The notes beneath the pieces are model-generated. The model was given only the letters and a program-made list of their open reading frames with translations. It was not told the DNA's origin and did no database searches. A DNA stretch of 64,000 bases from NCBI GenBank assembly GCA_015179025.1, contig WHUX01000013.1, positions 1 through 64,000 on the forward strand, read 5' to 3'. Both the position numbers and the translations under genes were made by a program. The DNA is from Terfezia claveryi (Eukaryota > Ascomycota > Pezizomycetes > Pezizales > Pezizaceae). Positions within the stretch are counted from its first letter, which is position 1, and every line of letters starts with the position of its first letter. This document shows positions 21,641 through 35,267 of the stretch, piece by piece.

Positions 21641-23620
21641 ATGACTTCTTCATTCTTTAACCATAGCCATAACATGCAAGACTATGTGCACGCACATCTC
21701 AGCCTAGACACACGGTCAACATGGGATGATGATGTTTCGTCGATTCTTGATGATAATATCCTAGAAAACAATCTTGATTCGACGTTGGAGTTGTCACCCA
21801 GTGATCAAAGGCGACGAGAGTCTATGATGGAGGGCGCCATATACTCGCCATCACGAGACTGGACCGACTACGATAATGACCATGACATGGGAGGTGCATC
21901 TTGTGATGGTCCTTCGCCAATAGCATCTGCCAGCTTTGAGCACAGCAATGGTACAAACAATCCTTATATTAAGCTTGAGGCAGCTCAACAGCCATTTTCT
22001 CCTCAACACAATGGATGGAACTCACGAGCGATGACATCCGGGTCTGTGACACCCGCCGGCTACGATGCACCATTTGCTTCTGCTCATTTTGATACTTCTT
22101 ACCTCACCTCATACGGCACACCCGCTCCAGCAGGCTTTGAGACTTCTAACATCACTCCCGCATCCATTTACCAAGCATCGGTACCATCATCACTACCGAC
22201 GTCCGCCCCACAGTCAGAAAGCTCATGGCCACCAGCCTCCATCGCATCTGCTCATTCCGGTGAAGAATCGCGACCACTGACCAAAAGGATGAGGCCTCAG
22301 AGTCCTGGTCCACGATCTCACTCCCCTCTTAACCTTAGGCGTGATGGTATCCGAAAGAAGAATGCCCGTTTCGATATTCCAGCTGAGCGAACTCTTCTTA
22401 ACATCGATACACTTATTGCGCAATCTGCCGACGACCAGGAAATCAAGGAACTCAAGCAACAGAAGCGATTGCTTCGAAACCGACAAGCTGCGTAAGTGAA
22501 CTTTGCGTAGGTCAATAAATAAAAAAGCTAACTGTTATCTAGTTTGGATTCTCGACAACGTAAGAAGCAACACACTGAGCGATTGGAGGAAGAGAAGAAG
22601 CTCCATAGCACTATCATTGCCGAGCTTGAGGAGAAGCTAACACTTCTTTCTTCCCGGGACGAGGAGTGGAGGAAGAGGTTTGAAGAGGTTTCCAACGAAC
22701 GAGACTTTGCCAGGCACCAGGCCGATGTTCTCCAGATGGAGAAGGAAGAGATGGTTAAGAACCACACCCTTGAGACTGGTGAACTGCGCAAGAAGAACAA
22801 CTTCCTTGAAAACCAACTACAGAAGATGGAGACCGTTATCGAGCAGAACAATATCTCATCCGGAGGTGCTGGTGGTGCTTACACTGACGAGTTCGGATTT
22901 GAGGACATGGAGATGAATGGCTTCTGGGGAGGACCAACCTTCGGTACTGCCGATCCATTCGATATTCCTCCAGAGACCAAGACTGCCGTTATCAAAAAGA
23001 CCAAGAATGTTGAATCACAAGAAGTTAGTGAGGCTGACAAGCCCGCTGCTTCTGGCCTTCTCCTCATTCTTCTTCTCTGTGGTGCCTTTGTTGCGTCCTC
23101 TACTTCTCAGTCTGGCTCGCTCCCACCACTTCCCCAGCCAATAAAGACCGCCTCTGCTAGTATCCTTCAGTCCATCTTTAATGATGCTGGTGTTTCTCAG
23201 AACGCCAGGGTTCAGGACCTCGAGGCTTCCATGAGCGAATCATGGACGGACTCCAAGTCTGCTGTTCCTCAGTTGGTCGGTTTGGAGTCATCAGTCGCCA
23301 TGTTGAATGCACAGCTTGCAGATTCCTCTCTCGAGAGTGATCACCAACAGTTTATGCAACTCACTGCTGCTGAGTACAACGAAGTTACTTCTAAGGACTT
23401 CGGCCCAGCGAAGGTTGGTTCTATCAGAGGTCGCAAGCATCTGGCAGATGGCCTCGCCTCTCTTCAAAGCCACAGCAAGCCAAGCCTCGCTGAAGTTTAC
23501 ACCAGGTCACTTCTATGGGATAAGGTTGATGCCGAAGTCGTACGTCGCTTTGCAGCTTTCGCTCAACGAGCTGCATCAAATCGAGCTGCCGCTGGTGAGG
23601 GTGTTGACATGATGGTATAG
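21641..23620 (+). CDS. Membrane-tethered bZIP transcription factor
   Basis: Two exons, 21641-22491 and 22543-23620 (1929 nt, 642 aa). Residues 1-260 are acidic and Ser/Pro-rich, as in an activation region. The bZIP basic region NRQAALDSRQRKKQHTERL lies at about 280-300 and is interrupted by the intron. The heptad leucine/coiled-coil part follows to about residue 385. A single hydrophobic segment, GLLLILLLCGAFVAS, at about 453-469 is followed by a 170-residue C-terminal domain. That order (activation region, bZIP, membrane span, lumenal-type tail) is that of membrane-anchored bZIPs such as ATF6/CREB3, which are freed by proteolysis; fungi have a conserved bZIP family of this build. Which fungal member this is, and whether it is proteolysed, cannot be told from the sequence. 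The predicted span is short (about 17 residues). Confidence 0.9.
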
Positions 23621-26600
23621 ATCTCCGGTTTGGTTGGTATCTCCTAACTTCTCTTGTAAGAAATATCATCAGTACCCTTTCCATTTATACACACGAGTAT
23701 ACGCGGTAATGTGGTGGATGGGGCCAAGACGAGCGAGGCGTTTCTTATGTCGCTAATCTTCTTGCTTGTTTTATCACCTCGCTTTTCTCTTATGTTTTTT
23801 TGCTTTTGATCTGCTTTAGCGACTTTCCTTTTGTTCTTTCGGCCGGTTATATATTCTCTTAAGTGTGTTGCGAGGTTACGCTCAACACTTGTGTTCTAGG
23901 GATCATGGCGGTGGGGAGTTAATCTTTTACTTTTCTCATGTATTACGACTCGAGTTCTTCTGTTCTTTGTACACGCTGGGCGGTATTTTGGGATTGGATT
24001 GGGAATAAGTTAACATGATGGGTTATGAGTTATGACTACTGGTACGATGGATTGGGATTTGAGATTGTAGGCTATAGGCATGGGTTGGAACAGGGTACAA
24101 TATGAGTTGGATGGTGGGCTGGAATTGGCATAGGATTGAAAATGGACTTGGTACGATATGTTCGGAGGATTTCATTTGTTTACCTTTTGCCGAGTCGGTT
24201 TCCTTTTATTATGGGTGGCGAGATTACCTCTCTCAACTCCTTGAGTCGATTGCTCTTTGCACTGCTTTGCTTTACGCTGCTTTCTGATTTCGTTTATTTT
24301 TTTTCTTTTACTGGTCCTGGTTGGCGATGCAGAAGGGTTCAGGGGCAGTATATGGTTGGCGCGAAACACCGTCCTCGGTTACAGTCTCACCCCTCATACC
24401 CCCATTACCAAGATCACCATCCTCTTCCATCTTCCGATATCCGATGGGACATTGGGGTTGCGAAGCAGAGGGAATCAAAAGCTACTACTTTTCTTTTGTC
24501 ATTTTCCTCCTTCCTTGGGGGGGTTATCTGCCTTTTTACCTCTATTTTTTTCCTCACGAAGTTACGCGACCCACGACGTTATGACCTAACGGGTTAACGA
24601 CCGTTTACGAATCTCCTTAAGAACTTCTTTTCTTTATATATTTTTTTTCTTATTGGTTTTATTTCACTCAGATAGCTATCGATTAGTTCTGCGCGCATTA
24701 TCAATACGACTCGAGTTATATTTACGTGTTTATACTTGGGGCTACATTTAATAAATAACTTTGCATGGCATGAGCGTGAGCATGAAGCATGATATTCATG
24801 GTGAGGGAGGGATACAGGGGATCGTGATCGGTTAATGTTCGGGGCGGGGTTACGGCATAGGTGGGGCCTCGGAGCTGGGTGGTATAATTGAGGGAAATGT
24901 ACGAACATGATTCAAAGTGTTGAAGTCATTTCCCCCTATAATGTCCTGATTCTTTTGATTGCTATTGATCTTGTCGGTTGCGGAACTCATCTCGTCTTGT
25001 TCTCCAGAAGGGTCTATGTGGACCGCTCTGTGAGTAATGACGTATGAACTGACACGACACTGCATCGTGGATATTAACCAGAACCAGTGAAAATTCAAAC
25101 AATTTAGTCAAGTCAAGTGCGTTAAGGATCATCCAAAGTCTTGCAGGCGGAAAGGGATAACTTACAACGGCGGGAAAGGAATTTTTTTTGAAATCATATA
25201 TATATTCTTTTTTTTTTTTTTTTTTTTTTGGTAGCGGAGGGTTTGCGGTTGGATTAAGCTCTCAAGATGTTTGAGAAATCTTTTCGTCTCAGAGAGAGGG
25301 AAAGTTCAAACCCTTTTTTTTTTTTTTTTTTTTTTCCATAAAGCTCTCGTTAATTATAGTTTCATCGGGTTTCATGAATTTTTCTCGCTTGGAGGGAATA
25401 TAAGCGAATGGGGTACGTAGTTAGGTACAGTACATTCCTAGCGAGGCGGCTTAAAATCCAACCAACCCACAGCAAATCTATATATACATACAGTAGGTAT
25501 ATAGACTTATATATATTCACGAGACCCAAGAAAAAAACACCTCAACCTATCTTTCTATCCGAGAGGTCCACCCCCCTCCCTCCCCCGCCCTAACAACAAT
25601 CCATTACGTTACGATTTCCCTCTAGCGTTCCCGTGGGTTTTACCCACTCCCGAGCGATGTTGATTTACCCTTCCGTGCGCGAGCTTGGGCCTCAAACGAA
25701 TCTGGTTCCCTGTCTTCTGACACAGTGGTCTTATTCATCAGCACGTTAACTGCTCAAGCCACGGAGAATTAGGTACATGACATCTTCTTGCACAAGCCGA
25801 CGCACGTGCACGCGGTCATATGTATCTCATGCATAATGGTTGCTTGAATGCACAGCTTGTCACGAGAGGGGCCCGTTGCCAACCTCGGGGATATTAAGCG
25901 GTGGTAGAAATCACTACGTAATTAAATGTAGCCAAGGATAATGACATATAACTTTGTGAGTTTGGTGAATGATAATGTATTCACATGCATCGACCATGAT
26001 GGCCATCTGAACCCATCGAGCCCCTCCAACGAAAAATTTCTCCACGGCCGGTGTGGGTGTACCGGTACCGGCGAATACAATAAACCAAATGAATATTAAA
26101 GTAATTGGAAAAAAGTAAAATGAACAAAATAACCTCAAAACATAAGGTATTTATGCCGCACCATGGCTTCATATGTAAAATTAAAAAAACATATTGCGCG
26201 ACCTCCCAAGTGGCATATTGCGGGATCAGCAAATGTATAAGTTATCGGCTTATCGAGACTTGCGCAAGTTGGGTTATATTGGGAAATCTTCGCATTGCAC
26301 AACTGTTGAGTTTAACTTTGCCTCACCCAATTGCGTTCCAAATGCACAACTTTTACTTCCTCCTCCTCGCACCATCCTGCTCGTATTTGATATATTTGTC
26401 TTTGTAGATCCTGTTGTGCGGAAAGGTTGTCTTAGCCTCATACTAGATCAAGATCACAGCCAGAAAAGTGGGTGGATAGGAATGCAAATACGAAGTCTTT
26501 GTGTAGGCGACTCAGCGTGCTCATCGTATGCCCACCATTGGTCGTGTCCACGGAGAGACATATGGGTGTGTTACGGTGAGGGGATGAGATGGGATGGGCT

Positions 26601-26800
26601 GCTAGGGAAAGTGCACAGCTGGGGCAAAAAGTTTAGGAAGTGGAAATAAGAAAAAAAAAAAAGTGGCATCAATTGGACAGGAACATGGCTGTGGGTTTCT
26701 CGACCGGGATACAAGAACTCCCGATGAATATGGCTAGCAAGAGGCTCTATATCATGGATAGCCAACCAAGTACCGAGCCTGACCCATGCGATCCGGCTCA
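23621..26800. other. 3.2-kb gene-free region with poly(T) tracts
   Basis: Lies between the 3' ends of the bZIP gene (+) and the Sel1-repeat gene (-). Notable are two T runs of about 20 bases at roughly 25210-25230 and 25314-25335, some 85 bp apart, a C-rich run at 25569-25585 and frequent T-rich stretches. No coding region recognised. Confidence 0.5.
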
Positions 26801-28579
26801 TCAGCCGGTTTGGAGGAATGTAGCAAGGTGCGGTGAAATATAAAGATTGGGATACAGGCTTGCGATTAGCCTGGAGTCCAACTGTAGGGCCAGTGACCAC
26901 GGATGTGGAAAAGAGTAGAAGAAAATATGTGAGCCATGAATAGCAAATAAATTGTGGACATACCAGGAATTTCCGACAATTTTGTTTCCCTTGCTCTCGG
27001 CGAGGCGATAATATCTCGCGGCTTCAAACTGTGCAATTCTCACAAAAGTTAGTCCCATGGTGCGCTGTGGATGCTCGCGCTTCGAGAACCTGGTGAAGAA
27101 TTTTTTGCTCTACCGCCCATGCGGCGTTTACCGTGGGGGATAGAACCACACGAGGCGATCCCACCCCCACATCGCCGATCCGTGCGAGTGGTGTGCCAAC
27201 ACGAACTCTAGCTGAAACACCCATTCATACTTTCAAATTCTCAGCTCACATCAACAAACCCTATACATACATACCTTGTCTTTCTTCGTCCCATACCCTT
27301 CCAGATAACACAGTGCGACTTCATTCATCGCATCAGTATCGCCTAAATTAGCTGCGGTGAGATAATATTGGAACGCCGCTGCAAGGTCCTTTGGAACTCC
27401 CCAGCCCTGTCGGTAGCAGTTTGCAAGTTCATAGATAGCTAGAATAAGTTCGCCTTTCGCGGAGCCACCCTTGCTCATGCCTGCGCGAAGAGCTTCCTGT
27501 TCAACATCAGCTGCATTACTAGCTGCCCGGCGGAGGTATTCAGCTGCTTTGCCTTCGTCTGTTTGGCAGCCCCATCCATGTCTGTGGGTGAGTATCCCCG
27601 AATTATACAGTTAGCGATTGATTCTATGATAAAGTGGAATCTTGGGAGATAAGATTTTTCCCAAATTGATTTAGGTTTGAAATTCTCACCTCAGTGAAAG
27701 TGCATAGAGAACTTGGCTGAGGGGATTATTGGGACCATTCGGGTCAGCGAGTCTCTTGAACATTTCTGTTGCCTCGACATATTCTTCATGAACGCCATAG
27801 AAGTTAGTTATATCGTATTCGGCAGATAAACATGACTACTCACTTTGCTTCTCATGGAGCGTGATAGCCTCTTGAATCGTATCCTGGTAACACATTGCAC
27901 CCAATGCATTAGCTACATATTCATTATCCACTCGGAAGTTTAAGCATCAGATGAGAAACGGTTCGTGCTCAAGTCATGCGCTTTGTTGAGGCTGTAGCTA
28001 TAAATACCACCTAATGTATAACACTTACATCCTGACCCGCGATAGACGGTGCGCGTGACCTGCCAGGGGGCATCAAATCAGCGGGACTTGCTAAACCCTT
28101 AGCCAATATAGTAGCTCGTTCCTCCCACTTTGCCTCATCTTCTGGATTCCCGTTATTGGGCTTCGTAATCGTCGGAAGTTCAGGAATGTTGAGTGAAGGG
28201 TCAGAATTCTTCTTGTGATGACCTAGAAAAGATTGCCTAATCCGCGACGCTGTGGACGCACTTCTGCTGCGCACAGCGGATGGCGACGGTTCTTGCTGCT
28301 GCTTGCCATCACCTTGCACAGGAGAATGGATCACGGTTGCGGAGGTCTGTATCACAAGAGCAAGGACCAGTAGACAAAGGCTCAGTTCTACGTCAGTTCA
28401 TGTCATTGGCGAGTCACCAATGTGGATCTTCAGAAGCATGTTATGGGTTCATGGATGGTTGGACTTGCAGTATCCGTTCGGACAAACGTGATTTCCGCAG
28501 GAGCTGATGCACCTAGGGATTGGGGCTCCGTCTTTTGGTGCTCCTTGTCATCTTTATGACGGTGAAAGAATCGGGACAT
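26801..28579 (-). CDS. Sel1-repeat protein (Dsf2-like)
   Basis: Sel1-like tetratrico-type repeats, usually scaffolds for protein complexes; the fungal family to which this looks closest has no settled role. Supported exons from the high end: start at 28579, then an exon ending 28029, 27844-27883, 27690-27783, 27275-27581, 26964-27028, and a probable last exon 26801-26870. The repeats read GWGCQTDEGKAAEYLRRAA, GWGVPKDLAAAFQYYLTAA and YGTKKDKFEAARYYRLAE, with LGDTDAMNEVALCYLEG between them. The N-terminus MSRFFHRHKDDKEHQ and the Ser/Arg-rich part fit the family. Two boundaries are uncertain: the first intron (donor perhaps at AAGTCC before 28440, acceptor near 28340 or 28310) and the last exon, where two acceptors are possible. 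The exons in between agree in phase. Confidence 0.78.
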
Positions 28580-29791
28580 GATTGGCCGGCAAGTTCACTG
28601 GTATGGGTATCAGAACGACCCGTTTGCTTGATTAAATGGCGATTGGCAAGAGCTGGGGTCGGGGCAATTGAATAGTTGTCTGTTTGTAGACGTGTTTGGG
28701 GAGGTAGGGGATTGCAAATATTTTGAGTCCTTGCTTTTGCGGGAACCAAAGCTATGTCTCAGAATTTGTGAATTGTCAACTAGCAGGAATGTAGCACAGT
28801 AACGAACTCAAAGCAAGCTGATGGTATTGAACGTGAACTTCCAGAAAATGGAGCGTTTGGTGTTTATATCTATTCTCGGTCTGTTTCCAGTACTTTGCGG
28901 CGGAGGCGAGCTCGCGTGTGGTTGATCTCGGCCCCGAGCCTGCGAACAGACAGGACACCATTCTATTATCAGATGAGGTGAGGCTTTGCTGCTCTATTCT
29001 AAATCTGTAAATGGCGGTGCCTTTGGACAGGGGCGCGATAGCTTATTCGTCGGAGAATTATGTCTGCAGGGCGCTGTCAGCAGGACCGTACGTGGCACGT
29101 GGGCGGAGTGCAACGTTGCAGCAATTCATGTCCTCCTTCGAAAAAGAAAGAAGATAGAGGATAGAAATAGGGGTGCTTCTCCTCTGCGAAATACGCCTTG
29201 CCCCCAGATGGCGTGCCTGGGACATGAAGCGGGGCATCGTTATGGACCTTCATCCGCCGGCGGGGCAGCGATCGGCGTTATGGCTGACAGGTCACGTGAA
29301 AAGCAGGAAGCGGTAGGGCGCGAGGAAGCCACACGAATCGTATGCACGCTCGTATAAGAAGGTAGAAAAAAACTCAAAAATACGGGCAACAGCCAATAAT
29401 ATACATATTGTATAATAACGAACGAAGGAAGAGAAAAGCAGTCCCAAAACAAATAAATGACTAGCATATGACGCCGTGCCCCCATCCTTCAAGTGAGAAG
29501 AAGTAACGACTCTAACCAGACATCCCCATATTCCGCCTGCCGATCCACCCCCACAGCTGTGAAACCAGGTGTTCCTCTTTTCCAACACAATTAAATCCCA
29601 GAAATAATCAAGAAACGCCCATCTAAAGAAAGTTCTTTTAACTAAAACCCCAAACCAAATCAATCAAGCTATAGACCAGTCGTGGGCCGGCTAGAATAAA
29701 CAGAAATGGTGTTTCGACCAAAACTACACAGCTGTCCCCCCAAAAAAACAAAGACTGTCCCCATTCGGCTCACCCCCGTGAAGATTGCCGT
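28580..29791. other. Intergenic between two minus-strand genes
   Basis: Upstream of the Sel1-repeat gene and downstream of the kinesin stop codon. It presumably holds the promoter of the former and the 3' leader of the latter. No other gene seen. Confidence 0.5.
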
Positions 29792-32700
29792 TTAAATGGT
29801 GCTCGCCTTAGAAGCGACCATATCAGGCGTATCAGTCCTCGATGGAGTTCCAAAGTAAAATTGATCAAGCTTCATAATCCATTCTATCATCTCCCGCTCG
29901 TTCCTTGCTGCAAACAGATATGTATTCAAAGGAGTATAAACCGCAAAAACATTTGCTCGTCGCAATATTTTTTGCACTTGAGGTTGGTGATCAATCCGGC
30001 AATTGCTGAGGTTGATAGCCATGACTTGTTCTCCCTCTGGAACAGAATAAACATGCATGTAAGGCCGTCGTAATTCAAAGTATCGCTTTTGCCAGTATTT
30101 GTTCGACTCATCTGGTATGAGGAGATATCCTGCCTTAAGAATGGTGTCGCTGTACGTGCGTTAGGTGATGGCGCATGCAACTTGGGCGTTCTTACGATCT
30201 TTTGGGGGGCTAGTATACCTTCTCGGAACATGGCGAACATCGGCGATTAGGTGTGGAGGTTCTGCATCTGTTTGTTCAGCAAAGCATGCTCCATTCTGTG
30301 GCGGTTCATAATTCTGTTGTACAAGAATTGCCTGGAGAAGTGTAAGTCTGTGATCACGTGAGATGAAATAAGATGGACCACGAACCTCACTCGGATCCTT
30401 CCATGATGACCACAAACTTAGGCACTTCTTTAAGATTTGTTGTTCGTAGCTCTCTGGTACTTCGCTGTGAGGGCCCTCTAAAGCAGACCCTTCTGCAGCA
30501 CCTCCTGGGGCATCTTCTGCTGGGACACCGTCGTTTGTGGTAGATCCTTCTGGGGAAGGCGCTTCTAGGGAAGACCCATGCTGACATGTTTCTTGTGTAC
30601 TCTCCACTCTATTGCCGTTGACGCTTTGCCTATTAATAATGGGGCGGCTGCTAAGGAAACCTTTTGCATTTTCCACCTCCGCAATTCGGATTTTCCGCTT
30701 CCGCGTAGTGAGATAATCTCGGACGAGAGAAACCCCTCTAGGCGTCCAACCACCCAAATATTCCTCTCCTTTGACATAACGCTGCAGGGTATTCATTCGC
30801 CATAAATCCCCAGCACGCCTAGCAGCTGCAGGGCGTATGACCAATACGAATAAACCAACAACAGCATGAACAATCCTAACATTGGTCCAGTATTGCATCA
30901 GCTTGGATGGAGAGCGAACAATCCTGGGCTGGATCTGCAACGCTGTGTCCATAGAAAACATAATTGGCTCCGATACTCTTTCAGATGTTACACTCCATCC
31001 CACAGACATCTGTACCCTGTAGTTTGAGGCCGTCGTGCGGTCCAGTAGGAGCGAGTTGTGCAAGCTGGAATCCCATTGGGCGATAACTGTAACTGAACTT
31101 GTTCCATCCGGGTTCACCTGAATCGTAGGATGCTGACTCGGATGAAGAGTGATTTCCTTATCAGTTGACATATCTGGGGTTTTCCCTCGTGGATCAAGCA
31201 GTCTTATCGAGCTGACTTTCACATCTGAGATGTTACGCCACTGCAGTGCATCACCCGAACTATGAGTAAGGGAAATCTGAATTCTTCGCTGTAAACCTTG
31301 GTGTAACTGGAAAGCCCCTGGATCCACGTCATTCTGTTGGAGGACCTCCACAGGGAGGTATTCACCCGTTTCTGCAAGCTCGAGCACCTGGACCCTGGCA
31401 AAAACATCGTGCCGGTCCTCGATGTAGAATTCGGTCTCGGGTATCCTGGCTGATTTCTTCCTCCTTTGTGGGCTGTGAGTATGATCTCTCATATCATCCC
31501 AACTGATCAGCTTCTCTAGATGCATTATGGTGATCTTCGCGAACATAGACACCCTCAAAGTGGCATCTCGGGCTGGGTTATTCAATGGGATTCCCATATT
31601 GTGCACACTCTCGAACTTCACTGGCCCTTCATCAAAACCGGATACCATCTGAGTCGTTGTGGCACCACTTTCATCTGATATACCTGGAATGAAGAGCTGG
31701 GCATGGACGTTAGTCCCTTCTCTCTCGGCAAAGCCAACCAGCCCTTGGATCTCCACGTTAAACTTGAGTGTTGATGAATGTGTAGATATAATCTCGGACG
31801 GCTTAAGTGACAATTTGACAATACCGATAACACTGGATGTGAACGGTGAGGTTACGTCAAGAGTGAAGTCCTGTATTCGACTCTCGAAGACGGCTGTAAG
31901 TGGTACATCAGCATCACCGATCAAGGAGTACTGAGGTAATATCGGCTCTGAAAAAGGGTCGTCAAGGCGGAAATGCTGAAGGTATTCGGGTCGATCAAGG
32001 TATTGATAGATCTGCCGCATCTGACGTACCCTTGTCTGCAGCTTCTGCAGTGACCACAGGTGAACCACCCCATTCATAAAGTCCATGACCCGTATTCCAA
32101 CACATGGCTTTGGTGTGATATCGAGGAACTCGTCATCTCCACTCTCTATGCCATTGAGAACCAGGTCATAATTGGACAACCGCTCGTGTCCCTCATCCAC
32201 AATTGTGAACTGGAACACTACTTGCTTCTCCATCTCGTTGCTCATTATTTGCGCCTCCTTCAGGGTGGCAGCATTTTGGAGGATCGCCTCTGCCATGTGA
32301 ACGAACCTTCTCTTCTTCCAGTGATTTGCGACCTCTTTGGCTAGCTTCTGCTCCCCCTTGTTAAGATATCCACCTTCTTCTTCCTCGGCTGGTGTGTAAT
32401 CTCTTCTAACCGAGACTCAAACTCCTCTTTCGCCCTCTGAAGTTCTTCCTGCATCTTCTGCTTCTCGGCTTTTATTTCCTCAATCTCCACATGTGCCTCT
32501 GCCGCTGCTTTCAATTTCTCTTGGTATTCCACCTTCTGTTGCTCCAGTTGAGACTGCATTTCCTCTTTGATCAACCGCATTCTTTCCTCCACGCCCCCTT
32601 GTTGTGGTGTACCCGGCATGGTAAGAATAGTATCTAACGACATGTCGTCCAATGTTGCCGTCGACGTATATTTTTCCCGCACAGGGTAAGACATCACCGA

Positions 32701-35267
32701 CTCCATGTCGTCATCACATATCGATTCAAGTCGACTGTCTGGCCTTCCCTTCCTTATGGCTTTCTGCCTTTGCATCTCCTCTAATAGATTATCAAGCTCA
32801 TCATCCGACAGTGTGGCAATTTTCGTATCCCCTAACCATGCACCTGCAGCCTCACGACGGGCAAAAGACCAGTCTATATCTCTGGCGTTAGATGGTACAG
32901 GTGCCGGAGAGTCAGGTCTGGAACTATCAGCATCGGTCTCTGCGCGCTCCATGACCACGTCTTGGGATAAGCTATGGTGATGATGCCTAGCATCGGGTGA
33001 GCCCAACTGGCTAGCTGTCACTGATTGGCGTAATCGATCGCGTTCTGCCCTCGCTTCCTGGGGATGGTTGAACCGAAATATGTGAAAATCTCCCAAAATG
33101 ATACGGTACCCTGTTCTTAGTCGCCTGGGTTCTTCAATTCGCAAACCATTTACCATAACCGCTGCCCCTTCGCTAGGTATCAGAGTGACTACATCGTCAT
33201 GGTTTTCAAATCTGCAATGTTCGCCTAAGATTTTGGAGCCATTAAGCCGTATTTGGGCAGCATTTGATGTATCTTGGTTTCCCACTGTAGTTGTTCCAGG
33301 TTTGATGTTATATACGAGACATTCGGCAAGAAGAGGATCGTCACTAAATGGTATTAGCCTTGTGCGACTGAAGCCCGCATATAAAGCAACATTGCCGAAC
33401 CTTAAATTCACCAAATGCGGGATCTTCTTTGGTGTAGATATGCCTACGGAGCCCTTTTCAATACTGATACCAAGCTCTTCCAAAGCTTGCTCACGCTCCT
33501 TGTGAATTTGCTGGGTCTTCTCGAGCCGCTCCTCCCACGTTGTCTTGATCTCTGTGAGCAGTTTCTCGCTGCGCAGCGTTAGAGCATGATGTTCTACGGT
33601 CTGGAGAGGCTACTTACGAGGATTGAAGCTGTTCAGCAATTTCTGCTTTTGATACTTTCTTTACGGTGCCATCTGGCGCTGTAATTGTGACAATCTGCTT
33701 TTCTAAAGGAACATCTGGTGCATAATTTTCCTCTGGGAGAGATCCTGCACCCCCGGAGAGCTTAGCTCGCAATTGTTCTAGCTCTTCCTTAAGCTCTCTG
33801 ATCATCTTTGCGTTGGGGTCTTCGTTAACAACAGCATGATTCTTGATACGCTTAGCAGAATCTGCATATCTAAGTGTCGATAGTGTTTCATCCCAGTTAA
33901 TATCTGCTGGTGATATAGCCGCTATCATAGCCGTCATACTATTCCCACCAAGTGAATCTTTCAACAGCCATGTTAGAACCGAATCTCGATAAGGTACCTG
34001 GGGCTTCGCTTTTTTCCCCTTCGCCGATGAGAGTTCTGCTAATGCTGCAATGACACGCCCCAGCGTGGACAAGGACCTATTGATCTCAGCACCTTCCTTC
34101 AATCGAGCTCCTGTTGCTCCTGTTGAGTTTGCACGCTCAGAGCCTGCGAGATCTACTAAACTGATTCGCGAAACTTTCTCAGTATCGAAACCAGTTTCAA
34201 TATCATGTCGCTTCTGGGATAATATCAGGGTAAACACGGCATGTGAACGACTGGATGTCGCATTCATATTAGTGGCAGCCACTGTTCTGGCCTTGTTCCC
34301 TTCATCCATCAAGTGTTCTATCTCTTGGAATGACCCAACTACTAATTTCGCTAGGTCCTCGACATATGGCCCTAACGACGGATGCTCTCGGACTTTCAGA
34401 TTGCCTTTCGTAGAGGGGTTCAAAAGGTCGCGCACACGCTCTGTTACCAGTCAGTAACAGAACATGTCTCCAGACAGCGTAAAACTCCACCATTATAGAT
34501 TTCAAGATATGAGACTTCCACTGTGCACTTCGTGTGGAGGTCCTTGGTTTGCACGTTTTTTCTGACATCATTCATTAGTTCCTTCGAAACCAAGCTTAAG
34601 GGAAAAGTGTCCCGCGAGAACACACATCCTCTCGAACATATGCTGGCAAATCTTTGGAATAACACCGTGTTCCTCTCCATATCCCATCTATAACTGACCA
34701 TTAGTCCCAGGCAATTATTCATCGCTCGCTCTGGAAAGTTTCCAACGGACCATCGAGTATGACTTCCCCGAACCGGTTTGCCCATACGCAAAAATACAGT
34801 TATTGTAGCCCTCGAACGCATTATCCAGTAACGGCCCGCCTAGGTCCTGAAATAGGTTATCCTGCCCGGCTGAACCCTCCCCATCAATTAGTCCAGAGAT
34901 CCATTTCAATTGCAGGTTGTAGTAGCTGACCATAATGCGGATCATTTCGATCAAATGACCAATACGACCGGTCAAAATTGAAAATTTTCGACTCTTCCAG
35001 CGCAGCTTTGGCACCTTTACCACCCTTCTCCATCATTCCCGGCGGTGGGGTTAATACCGTCTGACTGCCTTCCATCTTGACAATACATGTTGCACATCTC
35101 TCCTTTTCTATATTCCGGAAGTTTTATCAGCACTAATGAATACTCTTTTAGAGTTGGAGACTGCCGAAGCCCTTGCGACGAAAACCTTCGCCGCACTACC
35201 CACCTCTGCTATTAAACGGCCGACACCGTACCACCACCTTAATATTTCCCCCTCCACCTGGAGCCAT
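29792..35267 (-). CDS. Kinesin-3 motor (Unc104/KIF1A type), with a frame break
   Basis: Plus-end microtubule motor that moves early endosomes and vesicles in hyphae. Eight exons from the high end: 35204-35267, 34931-35107, 34751-34869, 34626-34687, 34491-34561, 33618-34440, 30219-33568 and 29792-30149. Motor domain: P-loop GQTGSGKS at 110-117, switch [12 protein letters not shown] and switch [10 protein letters not shown]. Then come a neck coiled coil, an FHA domain ([10 protein letters not shown] .. GEHCRFEN), a second coiled coil, the KIF1B-type region starting MAEAILQNA, and a C-terminal PH domain ([27 protein letters not shown], partial). Length is about 1675 aa, normal for the family. 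The long exon is open in one frame down to about 32380 and in another from about 32440 down, although both sides are conserved; the shift equals one missing base. The ATG at 35267 gives the exact family N-terminus. Confidence 0.92.

Noticed and set aside
29926..30240. Alternative frame over the kinesin C-terminus
   Set aside because: Splicing GTATAC..TACAG at 30218-30150 gives a PH domain in the other frame, with a CTAAC branch site.
32350..32480. Intron to explain the kinesin frame change
   Set aside because: Donor/acceptor pairs tested (for example 41, 54 and 62 nt long) gave the wrong phase or deleted residues conserved in the family.
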